Positions 25,171 to 35,467 of a DNA stretch of 64,000 nt are shown here, piece by piece (positions within the stretch are counted from its first letter, which is position 1; each line of letters begins with the position of its first letter). Made by a program: the position numbers and the translations under genes. Under the pieces are notes generated by a model. The model was not told the DNA's origin. It saw nothing but the letters and a program-made list of their open reading frames with translations, and ran no database searches. The stretch comes from 66-474 sp035606235 (GTDB lineage: Bacteria; Pseudomonadota; Gammaproteobacteria; Xanthomonadales; Rhodanobacteraceae): positions 1 to 64,000 of the forward strand of contig DATNFU010000016.1 in the NCBI GenBank assembly GCA_035606235.1, written 5' to 3'.

Positions 25171-27549
25171 ATGACTTCTGCCTCACTTCGCATTCGCAAA
25201 GCCGCCGTCCTGGGCGCAGGCGTGATGGGCGCGCAAATCGCCGCACACCTGACCAACGCCGGCGTTGAAACCGTGCTGTTCGATCTCGCTTCCAAAGAAG
25301 GTCCAAAGAATGGCATCGCGCTCAAGGCTGTCGCGAATCTCGCCAAGCTGTCGCCTGCGCCGCTGGCGCTCAAGTCGCTCGCAGGCGCGATCACGCCGGC
25401 CGATTACGACGAGAACCTGGACGAACTGAAGACCTGCGACCTGGTGATCGAGGCGATCGCCGAGCGGATGGACTGGAAGCTGGATCTCTATCGCAAGGTC
25501 GCGCCACACCTCCCGGCGCACGCCATCGTGGCCTCCAACACCTCCGGCCTTTCGATCAATACGCTCGCCGATGCGTTGCCGGAACAACTGCGCCACCGCT
25601 TTTGCGGCGTGCATTTCTTCAACCCGCCGCGCTACATGCACTTGGTCGAATTGGTGCCAAACAGGGCTACCGACGCGGCGGTGCTGGCAGGCTTGGAAGC
25701 CTTCCTCACCACCACGCTGGGCAAGGGCGTGGTGTATGCGAAGGACACGCCGAATTTCATCGGCAACCGCATCGGCGTGTTCTCGATGCTGGCCACCATG
25801 CACCACACCGCGCAGTTCAAGCTCGGCTTCGATACCGTGGATGCGCTGACCGGCCCGGCGATCGGCCGCCCGAAGTCGGCCACTTATCGCACCGCCGACG
25901 TGGTCGGGCTGGACACGATGGCGCACGTCATCAAGACCATGGCGGACACGCTGCCGGCTGATCCCTGGCATGCGCACTTCAAGTCGCCGGCCTGGCTTTC
26001 GAAGCTGATCGAAATGGGCGCGCTCGGCCAGAAGACCGGCGCGGGCGTTTACCGCAAGGCCGGCAAGGACATTCTGGTTCTCGATCTGCAGAAGCAGGAT
26101 TACCGCGTTGCCGAGCAGAAAGCCTCGGATGAGGTCAGTGCAATCCTTGCCATCAAGGATCCTGCCGAGAAGTTTGCCAAACTGCGTGCGGGCAATGATC
26201 CGCAGGCGCAGTTCCTGTGGGCGAGCTTCCGCGACCTGTTCCATTACAGCGCATTCCACCTGGCCGACATCGCCGAAACCGCGCGCGACGTGGATTTCGC
26301 GCTCCGCTGGGGTTACGGCTGGAAGCTCGGGCCTTTCGAAACCTGGCAGGCAGCCGGCTGGCAGCAAGTGGCGCAGTGGATCGAGGAAGACATCAAGGCC
26401 GGCAACGCGATGAGCGATGCCACACTTCCGGCCTGGGTGACGGATGGCCGCAAAGGCGTTTATACGGCCGAAGGCGCCTGGTCGCCGCGCGCCAACAAAG
26501 CCCTGCCGCGTTCGACCGCGCCGGTCTATCGCCGGCAATTGTTCCCCGATCCGCTGATCGGAGAGAAGTTCGATCAGGGCAAGACGGTCTGGGAGAACGA
26601 TGGCGTGCGGCTGTGGACGCTGGGCGCCGGTGACATCGGCATCGTCTCGTTCAAGACCAAGATGAACACGGTCAATGACGCCGTGCTCGATGGCCTGCAG
26701 CGCGCCGTCGAGGAAAGCGAAAAGCAGCTCAAGGCAATGGTGATCTGGCAAGCCAGCGACAAGGCCTTCTCGGCCGGCGCCGATCTGAAGGGCGCGCTGG
26801 GCCTGCTTAAGGACGGCAAGGTCGCGCAACTGGAGGCGATGATCGCCAACTTCCAGCGCACCAGCATGCGCATGAAACATTCGCTGGTGCCGGTGGTCGC
26901 AGCGATCCGCGGCCTGGCGCTGGGTGGCGGCTGCGAATTCCAGATGCATTCGGCGCGCACGGTCGCGGCGCTGGAGAGCTACATCGGCCTGGTCGAGGCA
27001 GGCGTTGGCCTGCTGCCGGCCGGGGGCGGCTTGAAGGAAATCGCCGAACGCTGCGCGCGTGCGTCGCTGACCGACGATCCGTTCGATCAGGTGAAGAAGT
27101 ACTTCGAAGTGGTCGCGATGGCGAAGACATCGACCAGCGCGCTGGAGGCGAAGGAACTGGGGCTGCTGCGCGAATCGGACATCGTCGTGTTCAACGCGCA
27201 CGAACTGTTGTACGTGGCGAAGAACGTGGCGAATTCGCTGGCGGAATCCAGCTGGCGCCCGCCGCTGCCCGCGCGCGATATCACGATTGCCGGCGACGTC
27301 GGCACCGCCACGATCAAGGCGCAACTCGTCAACATGCTGGCCGGACGCTTCATCTCCGAACACGACATGGAGATCGCCACCCGCATCGCCGACACGTTGT
27401 GCGGCGGCCAGATCGAGCGCGGCTCGAAGGTGGATGCGCAATGGCTGCTGGATCTGGAGCGCCGCCATTTCATCGAACTGGCGCAGATGCCGAAGACCCA
27501 GGAACGCATCGCGCACACCATGACCACCGGGAAACCGCTCAGAAACTGA
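25171..27549 (+). CDS. FadN-type 3-hydroxyacyl-CoA dehydrogenase/enoyl-CoA hydratase
   Basis: A 792-residue bifunctional beta-oxidation enzyme. The dehydrogenase half comes first: NAD site VLGAGVMGAQIAAHL near residue 15, the catalytic His region VHFFNPPRYMHLVE, then GNRIGVF. The crotonase-type half follows at about 480-700: SAGADLKG oxyanion strand, LALGGGCEFQMH and AGVGLLPAGGG. This order is opposite to E. coli FadB and matches Bacillus FadN-like proteins, which are common in Xanthomonadales. GGAG about 8 bases before the ATG fixes the start. With the thiolase 94 bp downstream it completes the beta-oxidation spiral. Confidence 0.92.
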   Translation: MTSASLRIRKAAVLGAGVMGAQIAAHLTNAGVETVLFDLASKEGPKNGIALKAVANLAKLSPAPLALKSLAGAITPADYDENLDELKTCDLVIEAIAERMDWKLDLYRKVAPHLPAHAIVASNTSGLSINTLADALPEQLRHRFCGVHFFNPPRYMHLVELVPNRATDAAVLAGLEAFLTTTLGKGVVYAKDTPNFIGNRIGVFSMLATMHHTAQFKLGFDTVDALTGPAIGRPKSATYRTADVVGLDTMAHVIKTMADTLPADPWHAHFKSPAWLSKLIEMGALGQKTGAGVYRKAGKDILVLDLQKQDYRVAEQKASDEVSAILAIKDPAEKFAKLRAGNDPQAQFLWASFRDLFHYSAFHLADIAETARDVDFALRWGYGWKLGPFETWQAAGWQQVAQWIEEDIKAGNAMSDATLPAWVTDGRKGVYTAEGAWSPRANKALPRSTAPVYRRQLFPDPLIGEKFDQGKTVWENDGVRLWTLGAGDIGIVSFKTKMNTVNDAVLDGLQRAVEESEKQLKAMVIWQASDKAFSAGADLKGALGLLKDGKVAQLEAMIANFQRTSMRMKHSLVPVVAAIRGLALGGGCEFQMHSARTVAALESYIGLVEAGVGLLPAGGGLKEIAERCARASLTDDPFDQVKKYFEVVAMAKTSTSALEAKELGLLRESDIVVFNAHELLYVAKNVANSLAESSWRPPLPARDITIAGDVGTATIKAQLVNMLAGRFISEHDMEIATRIADTLCGGQIERGSKVDAQWLLDLERRHFIELAQMPKTQERIAHTMTTGKPLRN

Positions 27550-27643
27550 GTGAGGTGGGAGGAGTAATGCCGGAGGCGCAAAAGCGCCGGCTTTCTCGCC
27601 TCCCTCCTCCCGCATCCCGCTTTGCCATTGAGAGAAGAAGACC

Positions 27644-28836
<1,193 letters not shown>

Positions 28837-28840
<4 letters not shown>

Positions 28841-29322
28841 ATAATCAACGCGAACACGAACACGCCGAGCATGGTGAAGGACAGCGCCAGCTTGGCGATC
28901 GTGCCGAACAGCAGCCCGATCCACGTCGCGACGCCCACGCGCGTGGAATGCTCCAGCCGTGAGCCGCTGGTGAGCTGACCGATCACCGCCCCGATGAAAG
29001 GTCCCAGGATCAGGCCCGGGATGCCGAAGAAGATTCCCACGACCGCGCCGAAGAACGCGCCCCATTGCGCGCGTGCGCTGGCGCCCACGCGCCTGGCGCC
29101 GAGCGCGCCCGCGATGAAATCCAGCGCGATCGAGATCGCGGCGAGAATGCCGAGCAGGATCAGCATGGCGAAGCCAACCCGCTCGTAATGTCCGGCCCAG
29201 GCGGCCAGCCACATGCCGCCGAACATGATCGGCACCCCGGGCAGGATTGGCAGTACGGTCCCGACGAGGCCCGCCGCGATCAGGACGCCGGCGATGACGT
29301 ACCAGAGGATGGTGAGCTCCAT
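28837..29322 (-). CDS. DUF456 membrane protein
   Basis: A 161-residue protein with about four or five hydrophobic helices and the DUF456 pattern: GLVGTVLPILPGVPIMFGG near the start, DFIAGALGARRVGAS in the middle, and FGIPGLILGPFIGAVIGQL. Function in the family is unknown. The start MELTILW follows membrane-protein logic; MLPR four codons earlier is possible and neither has a clear Shine-Dalgarno. It is convergent with the thiolase gene and divergent from the YCII-like gene. Confidence 0.82.
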
Positions 29323-29430
29323 GCGCGGCAGCATAATGGCGGATACGACGACCCGCCTTGTCGAATCCGACCCTCTCCGTTCGTCGTCCAGACAAGAGCG
29401 CGTAGTCCGCGCCTCATCAAGGAGAACGAA

Positions 29431-29847
29431 ATGCGATTCATGGTGATCGTCAAGGCCGGCAAGGACAGCGAAGCCGGCGTGATGCCAAGTACAGACCTGC
29501 TCGCGGCGATGGGCAAATACAACGAGGAGCTGGTCAAGGCCGGCGTGATGCTGGCCGGCGAAGGTCTGGCGCCTAGCTCTAAAGGCGTGCGCGTCAAGTT
29601 CGAAGGCAGCAAGCGCACCGTCACCGATGGCCCGTTCGCCGAAACCAAGGAACTGATCGCCGGGTTCTGGCTGTGGCAGTGCAAATCCAGGGAGGAAGCC
29701 ATCGAGTGGCTGAAGCGTGCGCCCTTCGATGGCGGCACTGAAATCGAGATCCGGCAGGTGTTCGAGGCCGAGGATTTCGGCGAGGAGCTCACGCCGGAGC
29801 TGCGCGAACAGGAGCAGCGCCTGCGCGAGCAGATCGCCCGGCAATGA
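29431..29847 (+). CDS. YCII/DGPF-domain protein
   Basis: A 138-residue protein of the YCII-related (DGPF) family: MRFMVIVKAGKDSEAG start, the diagnostic TVTDGPFAETKELIAGFWL, and AIEWLKRAPF. The fold is ferredoxin-like. Such proteins often sit beside ECF sigma factors, but none is here. AAGGAGAA lies just before the ATG. It has no obvious partner: the genes on both sides are on the opposite strand. Confidence 0.88.
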   Translation: MRFMVIVKAGKDSEAGVMPSTDLLAAMGKYNEELVKAGVMLAGEGLAPSSKGVRVKFEGSKRTVTDGPFAETKELIAGFWLWQCKSREEAIEWLKRAPFDGGTEIEIRQVFEAEDFGEELTPELREQEQRLREQIARQ

Positions 29848-29896
29848 AGCGGCGGGGAACGCGACGCCTGCCAGCCGCCGCGTTCCCGCCGACGGA

Positions 29897-30673
29897 TTAC
29901 CCCTGTGGTTGAACCGGTGCCGCGGGTTTGACTGCCCGCCTGGGCCGCGGCCACGGGCAGATCATCGGCACTTCGTGCTGGTAGCGCCGGTAATCCTCGC
30001 CGTGCGCCACGACCAGATCGCGCTCCTCAAAGAATTTCACCGCGATCAGGATGTAACCCGTGGTCGCGATCGCGAACAACAGGTGACTCGTCGTCATCCG
30101 CGGCGTTGCCCAGAACGCGATCACGAAGCCGAGCATCAAGGGATGCCGCACCATCTGATAATAAAAATGCTTCTTGAACACGAGTGGCGTGTAGGCCTTG
30201 CCGCGCACGGCAAGCCAGGCCTGGCGAAGGCCGAACAGGTCGAAGTGATTGATCACGAAGGTGCCGCTCAGCACCAGCAGCCAGCCGAAGGCGCATAGCG
30301 CGTACAGCAGGTACACAGCCCAGTCCGGCTGCACGGTCCAGATCACGCCGGGCAGCGGCCGCCATTGCCAGTACAGCAGGATCAGCGCCGCGCTGGACAG
30401 CAGCACGAACGTGCTGCGCTCGGCGGATTCCGGCAGCCATGAAGTGAGCCAGCGCTTGAAGCCGCGTCGCGCCATGCCGCTGTGCTGGACCGCGAAGATG
30501 CCCAGCAACACCGCGTCAATCACGACCGCCATCGCGAGGGTTCCCGTCGCGTAGCCGCGATCTACCGTGTGTGGCACGCCGATATCCGCCACGAAGGCGA
30601 TCGCGTACAGGAACGTCAGGAAGAACACCAGATAGCAAATCACGCCGTACAGGAACACCAGGACACCGCGCAT
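29897..30673 (-). CDS. mddA: Methanethiol S-methyltransferase-like membrane protein (MddA/NnrU family)
   Basis: A 258-residue protein with five or six membrane helices and the conserved C-terminal half of MddA/NnrU/isoprenylcysteine-methyltransferase-like enzymes: HFYYQMVRHPLMLGFVIAFW, a region bearing His and Arg, and FFEERDLVVAHGEDYRRYQ. MddA methylates methanethiol with SAM to make dimethyl sulfide. The start is set by AGGAGAAC ahead of MRGVLVF. The PLP-dependent sulfur-type lyase at 34139 could in principle make methanethiol; that link is inference. Confidence 0.75.
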   Translation of the reverse strand: MRGVLVFLYGVICYLVFFLTFLYAIAFVADIGVPHTVDRGYATGTLAMAVVIDAVLLGIFAVQHSGMARRGFKRWLTSWLPESAERSTFVLLSSAALILLYWQWRPLPGVIWTVQPDWAVYLLYALCAFGWLLVLSGTFVINHFDLFGLRQAWLAVRGKAYTPLVFKKHFYYQMVRHPLMLGFVIAFWATPRMTTSHLLFAIATTGYILIAVKFFEERDLVVAHGEDYRRYQHEVPMICPWPRPRRAVKPAAPVQPQG

Positions 30674-30818
30674 GACCGTTCTCCTTTGCCGGGGCCGCTG
30701 CGCACAGTGTGCGCCGCTTTTTTTTCGGAGGTGGGGTAATGCAGGAGAACACCGGATACGGGCGAATTGCGACATGCCGCCCGCGAGCATGATTGCGCTC
30801 GCGGGCGGCCCTGGCAGA

Positions 30819-32576
30819 TCACTGGCCGGACTTGGAAGCCAGCTTCGTGCCGCCGGTTTGCCGGATGAACGTGGCTACCGGCGCGGCGTTGTTGTAATCG
30901 TCCGAGTAGACCACCATCTCGCTGCCGTCCAGATACAGGCCCGGTGCGAAATATTCGGCGAGGTTGCGGGTTCCGCTGGCGCAGCCGGTGCCGTTGGTGC
31001 AGATCGCGCCCTGGTGCATCACGCCGGTCGCGGCGGTTTGCGCGAAGGTTGGAATGGACGCGAGCGCATTTTGCGATTGCGCGAAGTACACCTTCCATTG
31101 CGCCGTGGCGTCGTTATTGCTGAGCGCCGGAGTGCCCCACCAGGTGATATCCACCGCACCCGATGGGCCTGCGGTTACCCAGGGGCCGATCACGCTCTTG
31201 GTACCCGAGCCATTGGACACGCGTACCGGAGTGCTCCAGGTCGCCCCATGATCCCGCGATGAGGTGAGATACGCGGCGTGGCTGTCGGAATAAGCAATGT
31301 ACAGATTGCCCGCCTGATCGATCGCCAGCGAGGGGAATACGTTCACCATCGAAACGGTGTTGGCGTGAACCAGCTTCACATCGAAGTTGAGCCCGCCATT
31401 GGTGGAACGCGCGATATAGAGGTTGTTGCCGGTGTCATCGAAGAACACCGTGTAGACGTAACCATTGTTCGGATCCACTTCGATGTTGCCCTGATCGCCG
31501 GGCTGCACGCCAACGCTCGGCGTGGTCACTTCGGTGACTTGCGGGAAGGTAATGCCGCCGTCAAACGACTTCACGACAAACAGGCTGACCGTTCCGTTCA
31601 GCGCGGCGCCGAGTTGCTTGGTGGTGAGATAGACCACGTTGTTGCCGTAGCTCGCGATCCACTGGCGATCCACGATGGGCTCATCGGTCGACAGCGGATT
31701 CACGACCCAGGTGCTGCCGCCGTTGAAGGAATTGCTTTGCGTGGCCGAACCCAGCCACAACGAGGTCACGTATACGTTGCCAGAGGTTCCGATTGCGAGA
31801 TCCTCGTCACCGCCACCCAGGCCACCGCCGCGCGCAACAGCCGATGCGGCCTGCGCACCATCGGGCTGGCCGAGATAGGTGAAGGTCTTGCCGCCGTCCA
31901 TGGATTTCCACGCATCGGTGCCGGCGGGGATGCCCTGGATCGCCGCCGCGTAGATGTTGCCAAGCGAGTCGGCTTTCACCCGCGGTTCGATGCCTTGCAC
32001 GCTGAAAGCAAGATCCGCGGGTCCGGGCAAGGTGAGCGGCGCACTGAAGGCGAACTTGCCGGATTTGTAGCGCGCGGTGCCGGTCGGTGAAATCGGCTCG
32101 GGCGCCACGGTCGCCGTGCCTGAGTAAGTCGAATTCGCCACCGCGAAGGCAACCACTTGCACCGTGTAGGTGCCGGCCGCGAGTTGGCCGCAATCGGCAA
32201 GTTCGGAAGCCTGACCCGTGGTGGCGTTGCTGTTGCCGGACGAGCAAACCGTGTTGCCGTTGGCGTCGTTGACGTTGAGATCGAAATCGTTGGTGCTGCT
32301 GGCCCAGGTGATGCCCACCTTCACCGCGTAGCCCGGGTTCGCCGCGTAAAAGGTGCTCGGCACATTTACGGTCAGCGTGTAGGTGTCGCAGGTCAGCGTG
32401 GTGCACGCGGCCGGGTCGGCCGTCGCCCCGGTGTATGGGCCGCCGCTCCATGTGAGGATGGACGTCTGCCCTGAAGCGGGTGCGTTGAGCGTGCCGGCGG
32501 CCGGTGTTGCGGCCCAGAGAGATGCGGGAAAGCCCGCCGACAGTGCCAATATCAATACCAACCTGCGAGCGTCCAT
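30819..32576 (-). CDS. Secreted BNR/Asp-box repeat protein (sialidase-like propeller)
   Basis: A 585-residue exported protein. The Sec signal peptide runs to about residue 22 (ending SLWAATPAA), followed by a small beta-sandwich region (about 40-160) with paired Cys residues. A beta-propeller carries Asp-box repeats such as SMDGGKTFTY, SFDGGITFPQ, STNGGLNFDV and SRDHGATWST. Asp-box propellers include sialidases, but the sialidase Arg triad and FRIP motif were not seen, so enzymatic activity is doubtful. Codon use is similar to its neighbours. AGGAGAC precedes the start. Confidence 0.7.
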   Translation of the reverse strand: MDARRLVLILALSAGFPASLWAATPAAGTLNAPASGQTSILTWSGGPYTGATADPAACTTLTCDTYTLTVNVPSTFYAANPGYAVKVGITWASSTNDFDLNVNDANGNTVCSSGNSNATTGQASELADCGQLAAGTYTVQVVAFAVANSTYSGTATVAPEPISPTGTARYKSGKFAFSAPLTLPGPADLAFSVQGIEPRVKADSLGNIYAAAIQGIPAGTDAWKSMDGGKTFTYLGQPDGAQAASAVARGGGLGGGDEDLAIGTSGNVYVTSLWLGSATQSNSFNGGSTWVVNPLSTDEPIVDRQWIASYGNNVVYLTTKQLGAALNGTVSLFVVKSFDGGITFPQVTEVTTPSVGVQPGDQGNIEVDPNNGYVYTVFFDDTGNNLYIARSTNGGLNFDVKLVHANTVSMVNVFPSLAIDQAGNLYIAYSDSHAAYLTSSRDHGATWSTPVRVSNGSGTKSVIGPWVTAGPSGAVDITWWGTPALSNNDATAQWKVYFAQSQNALASIPTFAQTAATGVMHQGAICTNGTGCASGTRNLAEYFAPGLYLDGSEMVVYSDDYNNAAPVATFIRQTGGTKLASKSGQ

Positions 32577-32704
32577 GCGTGCGGTCTCCTTTGTGGAACG
32601 ATGAAGGTAGCACGCAGATTTGTCGTGCCGGGGTGAAACCGATCACGATTGCCGGCTCTGTACGCGACCGCATTCACAAGCGACTCATGTTGAAGCGCTC
32701 CGCC

Positions 32705-33991
32705 TCACCCCCGCAGGCTTTCCTTCAACCAGTCCCTCGACTGCAGCCACCAGTAATTTGCCTGCGCGGCGAGATAACCGAAGGGTTTGTGGCTGCGGCT
32801 CAAACCGAAACCTGAAAACGCGCGCCAGCTTTCATCGTGATGTGCAATCGCATCCGCAAGCAACTCCCCGGCCGCCGCAGTGGGCGCGGCGCCGTGGCCG
32901 CCGAAAGCCTGCATCCACCACAGCCCGTCGCCACATGTGCCGAGTTGCGGCATCTGATGGCGCGCGTAGCTCATCAACCCGGACCAGGCGTACTCGATGC
33001 GCACGCCGTTGAGTTGCGGAAAAACCCGCAGCAGATCGCGCATCAGCAATTTCTGCACCGCGCGGGGCGAACGATCGCGCACGGAAATGCGCCCGCCCCA
33101 CAGCAACCTCGTGTCGTTCAATGCACGGTAATAGTCGAACGCGAAACGCGTGTCGTAGATTGCCGCCTGCGTGCGCAGGCACTCACGCATGCGCTCGCCA
33201 AGCGGTTCGGTTGTCATCACGTAAGTGGCGATCGGCAGCACCGCGCGATCCACTTCGCGTTTCAAATTTGCCAGATATCCGCCGCACGCAAGCACGATCA
33301 CCGGTGCGCGCACTGCTCCTGCATCGGTGTGGATGCACCAATCCGCCCCCTCGCGCCGAACACGCAGGGCGCGGCTGTGTTCGTGCAGAGAGACACCCTG
33401 GCCTGCGGCTGCGCGTGCGAGTCCGTTGACATAGTTCAATGGATGCAAGTGCAATGCGTTGCGTTCGAACAAGGCATCCGAATAACGTTCGCTCTGAATC
33501 GCTTCGCGCACACGCTCGCGCGGCCACCACTCCCAGTTGACACCATAATGTTCGGCCAGCAACCGCTGGCGCTCGCGCAGGATATCCGGGTCGCGAAACC
33601 AGTTCGCCCAGATCACGCCAGCATCCGTCACGTCGCATTGAATCGCGTAACGTGCGATGCGCCCGCGGATCAGGTTGACCGCAGCCACGGTACGTGCGTA
33701 CAAGTCCCGCGCGCCCTGCTCGCCCAGTCGATCCAGCAGCGACTGTTCACCGAGCGAATAGCCGGCGAATACGAAGCCTCCGTTGCGGCCGGAGGCGCCA
33801 TGCCCCATGGATTCGCTTTCCAGCAACACGACGTCGCGCACGCCGCGCTCGGCCAGACCCAGCGCGAGATTCACGCCGGCATAACCTCCGCCCACTATGG
33901 CCACGCGCGCTTCGTGCGTGCCGCTCAGCGGCGGGAACGCTTCGCCGGGATTCGCGGTGGCGCGGTAATAAGTTTCGCCCGCTGTCTGCAT
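32705..33991 (-). CDS. FAD-dependent oxidoreductase, D-amino-acid-oxidase/PuuB type
   Basis: A 428-residue flavoprotein. The dinucleotide-binding motif VAIVGGGYAGVNLALGLAE lies near residue 30, followed by LLESESMGHGASGRNGGF, a signature of the DAO/GlpO/PuuB family. The C-terminal YAWSGLMSYARHQMPQLG and MQAFGGHGAAPTAAAGE complete the FAD fold. Relatives oxidise amines or amino acids (for example gamma-glutamylputrescine), giving an aldehyde or keto product plus hydrogen peroxide. No polyamine genes are adjacent. The gene lies 147 bp downstream of the PLP lyase on the same strand. Confidence 0.85.
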   Translation of the reverse strand: MQTAGETYYRATANPGEAFPPLSGTHEARVAIVGGGYAGVNLALGLAERGVRDVVLLESESMGHGASGRNGGFVFAGYSLGEQSLLDRLGEQGARDLYARTVAAVNLIRGRIARYAIQCDVTDAGVIWANWFRDPDILRERQRLLAEHYGVNWEWWPRERVREAIQSERYSDALFERNALHLHPLNYVNGLARAAAGQGVSLHEHSRALRVRREGADWCIHTDAGAVRAPVIVLACGGYLANLKREVDRAVLPIATYVMTTEPLGERMRECLRTQAAIYDTRFAFDYYRALNDTRLLWGGRISVRDRSPRAVQKLLMRDLLRVFPQLNGVRIEYAWSGLMSYARHQMPQLGTCGDGLWWMQAFGGHGAAPTAAAGELLADAIAHHDESWRAFSGFGLSRSHKPFGYLAAQANYWWLQSRDWLKESLRG

Positions 33992-34138
33992 GGACGTTTC
34001 TCGCCGGCAGTGCGCCGATGCCTGAATCCCGAGTCGATCGAAGGGTGGAGAGAAAACAGCCAGCGAACGAACGTAATGAAAACAAATGGACTAAGCGATT
34101 TCTCTGCTTCTGATTTGCGCATTCGAGCTTATCGCGGA

Positions 34139-35308
34139 TTAAATCCTTGCCAGGGCTTGCTCCAAATCGGCGATCAGCACATCCGGATCCTCCAGACCGA
34201 TCGAAAGCCGGATCAGATGCGGCGGCGCATCCCCGGGTGCGCCGATCGCCTTGGTCGCGGGCGGGAAAAACGCCGCGGTCGGACACACCAGCGATTCGTA
34301 GCCGCCCCAGGAAACGCTGAGCAGGAACCGCTGCAGCGCATCGCAACACCGTTCCACCGCGCTGGTGTCGACGCAGCGTGGCGCGAACGACAGCAGGCCG
34401 CCTGACATGCACATCTGCCGCCTCGCCAGTTCGTGCTGCGGGTGCGAACGCAGATGCGGATACCACACATGCTCGACTTTCGGATGGGCCTCCAGCCATT
34501 GCGCGATCTTCAAAGCGCTGGTGCCGCTACGCTCCACGCGCAGGCGCAAGGTGCGCAGACCGCGCAGCATCAGCCAGGCATCATGCGGCGACGGCGACGC
34601 ACCGAAGGTCATGAACGGCCCCTTGAAGACATCCTCCAGGACCGCGCGCGGTCCGCACAGCGCACCGGCAACGACATCGCTGTGTCCATTGAGATATTTG
34701 GTGGCCGAGTGCGCGACCAGATCGACGCCGAGCGTGATCGGCGACTGGTTCAGCGGGCTCGCGTAGCTGTTGTCGCACAATGTGCGGATGCCGCGTGCGC
34801 GCGCCAGCTTTGCGATCGCCCCCAGATCCTGCAATTCGAAAGTCAGCGAGTTTGGCGATTCCAGCACGATCAGCCTGGTTGCGGGTTCCAGCGCGGCCTC
34901 GATGTTCGCAGTATCGGTACCGTCCACGAATGCACAGCGCACGCCGAAGCGCGGCAGCAGTTGCGTCAGCAGCTTGTGTGTCCAGCTATAGGGCTTGTGC
35001 ACGCATATCACGTGATCGCCCGCGGATACGCTTGCCACAATCGCGGCGGAAATTGCCGCGGCGCCCGATGAAAATACCAGACAATCCTCGGCGCCTTCCA
35101 GCGCGGCGATTTTTTTGCGCAGGATTTCGACGGTAGGGTTGTTGCCGCGTGTATAGCAGTGCTCGCCATATTCATCACGCATGCGCGTGCGCATGTCGGC
35201 GACCGATTCGAAACAGAAGATGGAAGTCTGGATGACCGGCGGCGCGACGGCGCCGAAATAGCGCTCGCGCTCCTCGCCGAGGTGGGTCAGGATCCAGTCG
35301 ATGTCCAT
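34139..35308 (-). CDS. PLP-dependent trans-sulfuration enzyme family protein
   Basis: A 389-residue member of the Cys/Met metabolism PLP family (cystathionine gamma-synthase, beta- and gamma-lyase, methionine gamma-lyase). The PLP lysine is in HSATKYLNGHSD, phosphate-binding residues are in YTRGNNPT and FSSGAAAIS, and SPNSLTFELQD is the usual loop. Exact reaction is not clear from sequence: the residues at the substrate entrance differ from those of well-known types. Upstream lies a 159-bp gap with an inverted repeat. It might supply a thiol or keto acid to the neighbouring methyltransferase or oxidase; that is inference. Confidence 0.82.
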   Translation of the reverse strand: MDIDWILTHLGEERERYFGAVAPPVIQTSIFCFESVADMRTRMRDEYGEHCYTRGNNPTVEILRKKIAALEGAEDCLVFSSGAAAISAAIVASVSAGDHVICVHKPYSWTHKLLTQLLPRFGVRCAFVDGTDTANIEAALEPATRLIVLESPNSLTFELQDLGAIAKLARARGIRTLCDNSYASPLNQSPITLGVDLVAHSATKYLNGHSDVVAGALCGPRAVLEDVFKGPFMTFGASPSPHDAWLMLRGLRTLRLRVERSGTSALKIAQWLEAHPKVEHVWYPHLRSHPQHELARRQMCMSGGLLSFAPRCVDTSAVERCCDALQRFLLSVSWGGYESLVCPTAAFFPPATKAIGAPGDAPPHLIRLSIGLEDPDVLIADLEQALARI

Positions 35309-35345
35309 GTCGTTGGCGTCGAGAGCACAAGTAAACGCGGGCTAT

Positions 35346-35457
35346 CCGCAAGGAACACAAAGAACGCGAAGAAAAGCATGTCGAAAACAGCAAAGAACGG
35401 CGCGAGGTTCTGATCGAATCGTTGTTGATCTCTTTGCGCTCTTTGCGTCCTTCGCGG
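35346..35457. repeat. Imperfect inverted repeat, arms of 26 bp
   Basis: Left arm 35346-35371 and right arm 35432-35457 are 20/26 complementary and both carry CAAAG/CTTTG words (ACACAAAGAACGCGAAG versus CTTTGCGCTCTTTGCGTCC). The 60-bp centre adds another CAAAGAACG. It fills the gap between galU and the PLP-lyase gene, like a small non-coding repeat unit. Confidence 0.5.
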
Positions 35458-35467
35458 AAGAAATGCT

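Noticed and set aside
27553..27620. Hairpin after the FadN-type gene
   Set aside because: Pairing of the GGCGC/GCGCC arms is only five bases and the thiolase gene follows closely, so a terminator is unlikely.
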